A DNA stretch of 64,000 nucleotides from Methanoregula sp. (lineage in GTDB: Archaea; Halobacteriota; Methanomicrobia; Methanomicrobiales; Methanospirillaceae). Position 1 is the first letter of the stretch. The number at the start of each line of letters is the position of its first letter. The stretch covers positions 1 through 64,000 of the forward strand of contig JAJRBZ010000046.1 in NCBI GenBank assembly GCA_028679185.1, given 5' to 3'. A program made the translations under genes and the position numbers. Shown piece by piece: positions 60,413-64,000 of this stretch. The notes under the pieces are model-generated. The model did not search any database and had not been told where the DNA came from. It was given only the letters and a program-made list of their open reading frames with translations.

Positions 60413-62236
60413 TTATCTTCCCCCGGCACCGCCACCACCAAATCCGCCGCCGCCTCCAAAGCCGCCGCCACCAAATCCGCCTCCCCCAGATCCTCCGTGA
60501 CTTGGTGGTGTGAAATGAAGAAGCGGGAGGAATGCATAATTCATGCCCACTACACCCATGGGTACACCGGTTTCCGCGATGTGAATATTGAGCGCCTTCA
60601 TTGCCTGCTCCACTTTGTCTCCCACACCAAGTGCGGTCCCATACACAAGCCATTCGCCCCACATCAAAATATCTGCCGGCGCATACTTCTGAATCATTGC
60701 CATGTTGGAAAGGAAACGGCTGAAAGCATTCCATTCAAGTTTTTCTTTATACCGGTCGTCTCTCCAATACCCGAAAAGCGTGGATGGGGCAATAAATGCA
60801 ATAACTATCTGAAGAACAACGATTCCCCAGAGAACAGCAGCAGGGATGAGGATATAGAACTGCATTGATGCAGCAAAAGTAAGGATTAATGTAATGCCAA
60901 AAAATGCAATTCCAGTCAGCAGGATCGGGACAAGATGTTCCCGCCCGTCAACAATATACCGTGAAGCAAGGGAAGGATCTGCCCTTCTGGTTACATCAGT
61001 GAGCAATCGTTGATATTTCAATGCTTTTTCCTCTTCACTTCTGTTTGTCTGTGCAAGGAGGGCAAGTGCTTCGATTCTGGAAGTATCTAATACGTTATCT
61101 TCTGATATAAGCTCAATAAAACCGAGCACACGTTGCTCATAAGGATCGGTCGTATCAATGGATAATATCCTGATTTCAATTCCCTTTCCTCCGCCTTTTT
61201 CGGTAATTGAAATGATCTTTCTCCGATGAAGATCAAGCAGTGTGGCATAATAGCCATCCTCATCGAAATCAAGTGCATCACCTTTGAAAAGCAGGTTAAC
61301 CTGCCATGCCTTAAGTGAAGGATCGGGAATCGTGCTCAGGTATTCGGGAACCGTGAATGATTTCTCCCTGCCATACCGGTAATATATCAAAATCAAAAGA
61401 ACCGGGACCAGGATGACCGCAACTTTGGCAATTATGTTCAGCAAATTTGCAACAAAATACTGGAGATTATACCAGAAACCGGCTGAGGTCGTTTTTGCCC
61501 GGAGATCATTTACTTCGTTCCGGAACCCTGGTACCTGAAGGAATCCGTCAGCGGGGGCGAGGAATTCAACCGCCAGATTTTCATTTTCCGCAACACTGCC
61601 GGTTATAACGTATATATTCCCGTTCTTTTCAGTTTTCATCGTCGGGGGATATACAAAGACCTGTTCGACCTTGTCCGCAGGCACTGTGATCCTGACATTC
61701 CGGTACGGTATATGGCTCCTTCCCGCGAATTTCAGGTTAAGGTGCGATGTGGTGGTGTCGTATTCGACAGGAGGGTGCAGTATGTATGAATAGGAGACGG
61801 TATATTTTCCCTGATTGAAATAATCAGGTTTGTAAATTCCGACTTCATTTGTTTCGGCAAGATTTCTTATGGTTGCTTTTACAGGACTATCTTCCGCAAC
61901 GCCGATAACGTTTACATCTCCCTCCTCGTCTTTCGCATAGCCGATAGTACCGGATGGAGGGGTTGCTGAAACAAATTGCACTGATGGACTCAGACTTGAA
62001 CCAAAAGTGAGAGGGGCTTCCCAAAAACGATAGAGCATCCGATAATCGCCCGATGTCCTGACATCATAGGTATATTTCTCAGTAAGGATTCCGTTTTCGA
62101 ACAGGACTGCCTCATATGAGTCCACCACAAGATTGCCCTCGAACAGTGGCGGAACTGTAGTGACAAAGACAAGTCCGATTATGCCAATGACCATACTCGC
62201 GATAACGAGTACTGCCAGTTGTTTTGTTTCACTCAC
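60413..62236 (-). CDS. DUF2207-family membrane protein with Gly-rich C-terminus
   Basis: TM helices, VDSYEAVLFENGILTEKYTYDV; C-terminus GGSGGGGFGGGGFGGGGGFGGGGAGGR. Confidence 0.83.
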   Translation of the reverse strand: MSETKQLAVLVIASMVIGIIGLVFVTTVPPLFEGNLVVDSYEAVLFENGILTEKYTYDVRTSGDYRMLYRFWEAPLTFGSSLSPSVQFVSATPPSGTIGYAKDEEGDVNVIGVAEDSPVKATIRNLAETNEVGIYKPDYFNQGKYTVSYSYILHPPVEYDTTTSHLNLKFAGRSHIPYRNVRITVPADKVEQVFVYPPTMKTEKNGNIYVITGSVAENENLAVEFLAPADGFLQVPGFRNEVNDLRAKTTSAGFWYNLQYFVANLLNIIAKVAVILVPVLLILIYYRYGREKSFTVPEYLSTIPDPSLKAWQVNLLFKGDALDFDEDGYYATLLDLHRRKIISITEKGGGKGIEIRILSIDTTDPYEQRVLGFIELISEDNVLDTSRIEALALLAQTNRSEEEKALKYQRLLTDVTRRADPSLASRYIVDGREHLVPILLTGIAFFGITLILTFAASMQFYILIPAAVLWGIVVLQIVIAFIAPSTLFGYWRDDRYKEKLEWNAFSRFLSNMAMIQKYAPADILMWGEWLVYGTALGVGDKVEQAMKALNIHIAETGVPMGVVGMNYAFLPLLHFTPPSHGGSGGGGFGGGGFGGGGGFGGGGAGGR

Positions 62237-62248
62237 GGCAATTACCCA

Positions 62249-62821
62249 CTAGAACTCAATCTTCGGGGGCGTTTTTATCGCTTCTTCAAATTGCAGGTAC
62301 TCAAGCTTGATAAGCCCGATTAGTCGTCCGATGATATTAGAGGGAATAGTATCCATCATCGTGTTAAATTCCTGCGAGATGTTGTTGTAGGTATAGCGCT
62401 GCCGGGCAATCTCTTCTTCAATTCCTTTCACAGAATCCATGAGACTTGTGACTGTTGTGTTGGTCTTCAGGTCCGGATAACTTTCTGCAACAGCTAACAG
62501 GCGCCCGAAAATTGAACGGGACTCGGCTTCCACCTTGTTCAGATCACCTGGTCCGGCAGTTGCAACACTTGCCCGCATTGCAGTAACTCGTTCGAAGGTT
62601 TCTTTCTCAAACTTCGCATAACTCTTTACCGCACCAAGCAGCTGGTCTATCATATCCAGCCGTTTCTTCATGGCAACACGGATTTGACCAAGAGTAGCTT
62701 CAGAGGAATTTTTCAGGCTGTAGAAACGGTTGTAGATGCCTACAGTCCAGAATATCAGTCCAACGATTACAAGGGCTATGACACCCAGCACAATCCATCC
62801 GATGATGTCCATAAGTATCAT
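62249..62821 (-). CDS. lemA: LemA family protein
   Basis: N-terminal TM, YNRFYSLKNSSEATLGQIRVAMKKRLDMIDQLLGAVKSYAKFEKETFERVTAMR; RQRYTYNNISQEFNT. Confidence 0.94.
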   Translation of the reverse strand: MILMDIIGWIVLGVIALVIVGLIFWTVGIYNRFYSLKNSSEATLGQIRVAMKKRLDMIDQLLGAVKSYAKFEKETFERVTAMRASVATAGPGDLNKVEAESRSIFGRLLAVAESYPDLKTNTTVTSLMDSVKGIEEEIARQRYTYNNISQEFNTMMDTIPSNIIGRLIGLIKLEYLQFEEAIKTPPKIEF

Positions 62822-62906
62822 TGTAAAGATAATCTTACGACTAAATAAGATATTAGGACGCGATGAAAAATGAAAAAATCAAAGAGGGAGTGTAAAATAA
62901 AAATGG

Positions 62907-63878
62907 TTACGAAATTACAAGACTCCCGACAACACGGAGTTTCCCACCTTCAAGGTAGTGGAGAACAACACGAGCATGTGGAGGGTATACGAGTGCTTTT
63001 TCAACAGACAGGGTAATTTCCGGCATTCTCCAGTCATTATCAAAGGATACCTTTTCCAGACGGGCTGGCAGGAACTGCATCCAATGACCTGCATAGATTA
63101 CCATGCCTGCTTTCAGGGGGGTAGGCCAGTATTTCACAAGCTGGGCTTTTCCTGTAATCGTGTTGGAATATTTTATCTCCGGGTCATTTGTCAGGACGAA
63201 GCCACGATCCAGATCTTCTATTTCAATATTTTTTAAGGCAAGTCCAACCCGATCCCCGGATATTGCGTATTCTGCATCGTCATCATGTTTCTGGATTGAG
63301 CGGAGCTGGGCAGTTTTTTCGGTCGGAAGGATCTTGAGAATATCATGCTTTTTTATCAATCCCTGCGCCACAAAGCCAAGCACCACAACTCCGACTCCTT
63401 TCACATTAAAATGTGCATCAACCGGAACGGCCCCTTTTCCAACGGTATTATGTTTTTTCCGGTGGGCGGTCTGTTTTACGGAAATATCGAGCAATTTCTC
63501 GCGAAGGCCCACCATATCCTCCTCAATCACTTCGTAATGTTCAAGAACGGTTCCCTTTATCAGCGGTGCGATCTGATCCAGTGAGATATAATTCCTCAGA
63601 ATAAGAAATCCATTGGATTTACCTGCACACTGGAGCATCAGAACGCATTCACCAAAAGTAGCGTTGATTTCATTAACCACCAGAACCACACGATCCGCAA
63701 CGGATACTGTATAAAACAACGAAGATAATTTTTCAGGATAGCGGGTCGGTTCAATGAACGTGACGGTTGCATCGCCTTTTTTCAAATTATAGAATGTAAT
63801 ATCGCTGGTTGTGCCTTTCTTTCCCAGATCTTTTGCATAATCCGGGGGGGCAAGAACAGCGACAGTGAGATTGGCCAT
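62907..63878 (-). CDS. EF-Tu/SelB-like protein with degenerate GTPase domain
   Basis: EF-Tu domain 2-like VDAHFNVKGVGVVVLGFVAQGLIKKHDILKILP...RSIQKHDDDAEYAISGDRVGLALKNI; no GxxxxGKT. Confidence 0.78.
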   Translation of the reverse strand: MANLTVAVLAPPDYAKDLGKKGTTSDITFYNLKKGDATVTFIEPTRYPEKLSSLFYTVSVADRVVLVVNEINATFGECVLMLQCAGKSNGFLILRNYISLDQIAPLIKGTVLEHYEVIEEDMVGLREKLLDISVKQTAHRKKHNTVGKGAVPVDAHFNVKGVGVVVLGFVAQGLIKKHDILKILPTEKTAQLRSIQKHDDDAEYAISGDRVGLALKNIEIEDLDRGFVLTNDPEIKYSNTITGKAQLVKYWPTPLKAGMVIYAGHWMQFLPARLEKVSFDNDWRMPEITLSVEKALVYPPHARVVLHYLEGGKLRVVGSLVIS

Positions 63879-64000
63879 AGTTATCCATAGGATGCTTAGA
63901 AATAAGAGAGTTTATACAAAAAAGAGGCACATAATTCTTGACAGAATTAAAAATTTCTGTTTGAATATCCTTAATCGAACCCTTTGATGTTTAAACATTC

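Noticed and set aside
60413-60490. GC-rich low-complexity tract as a satellite or regulatory repeat
   Set aside because: Explained as the codons of the Gly-rich C-terminus of the DUF2207 protein

Overview
The window is from a methanogenic archaeon. The MCR-activation/methanogenesis-marker cluster, CofD, archaeal AspRS, CDC48, RadB and an A-type ATP synthase operon all fit Methanomicrobiales (lineage inferred by eye only). Main blocks: (1) a canonical A-type ATP synthase operon H-I-K-E-C-F-A-B-D on the minus strand (1-7882); (2) an intervening region with an orphan c/K-subunit gene, unexplained structured or repeated DNA and two small ORFs missing from the ORF track; (3) a complete second rotary ATPase operon of bacterial V-type layout (E-DUF2764-A-B-D-I-K, 10424-17440) with a double-hairpin K subunit; (4) tandem paralogous small proteins flanking a gene remnant; (5) AcnX-UbiD-UbiX genes of the archaeal modified mevalonate pathway; (6) housekeeping and accessory genes (CofD, HEAT-repeat, threonine dehydratase, TMEM175-like, VOC/HPPD-like, beta-propeller, AspS, MetE-like, degenerate KaiC-like, CDC48, LarC, RadB, a kinase-less HTH-8xPAS protein, DapF, R15P isomerase); (7) AtwA plus methanogenesis markers 3-6-5-15-17-7 and a translationally coupled AhpD-like protein (48709-55988); (8) ManC, YgiQ-type radical SAM, PPC/DUF296, DUF2207, LemA and a GTPase-degenerate EF-Tu/SelB-like protein. 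No CRISPR arrays, rRNA, confident tRNAs or intact transposases were seen. The strongest leads are the second, bacterial-like V-ATPase with an extra orphan c subunit nearby, the AhpD-like redox protein coupled to the MCR-activation operon, and the small paralog pair next to the V-ATPase.
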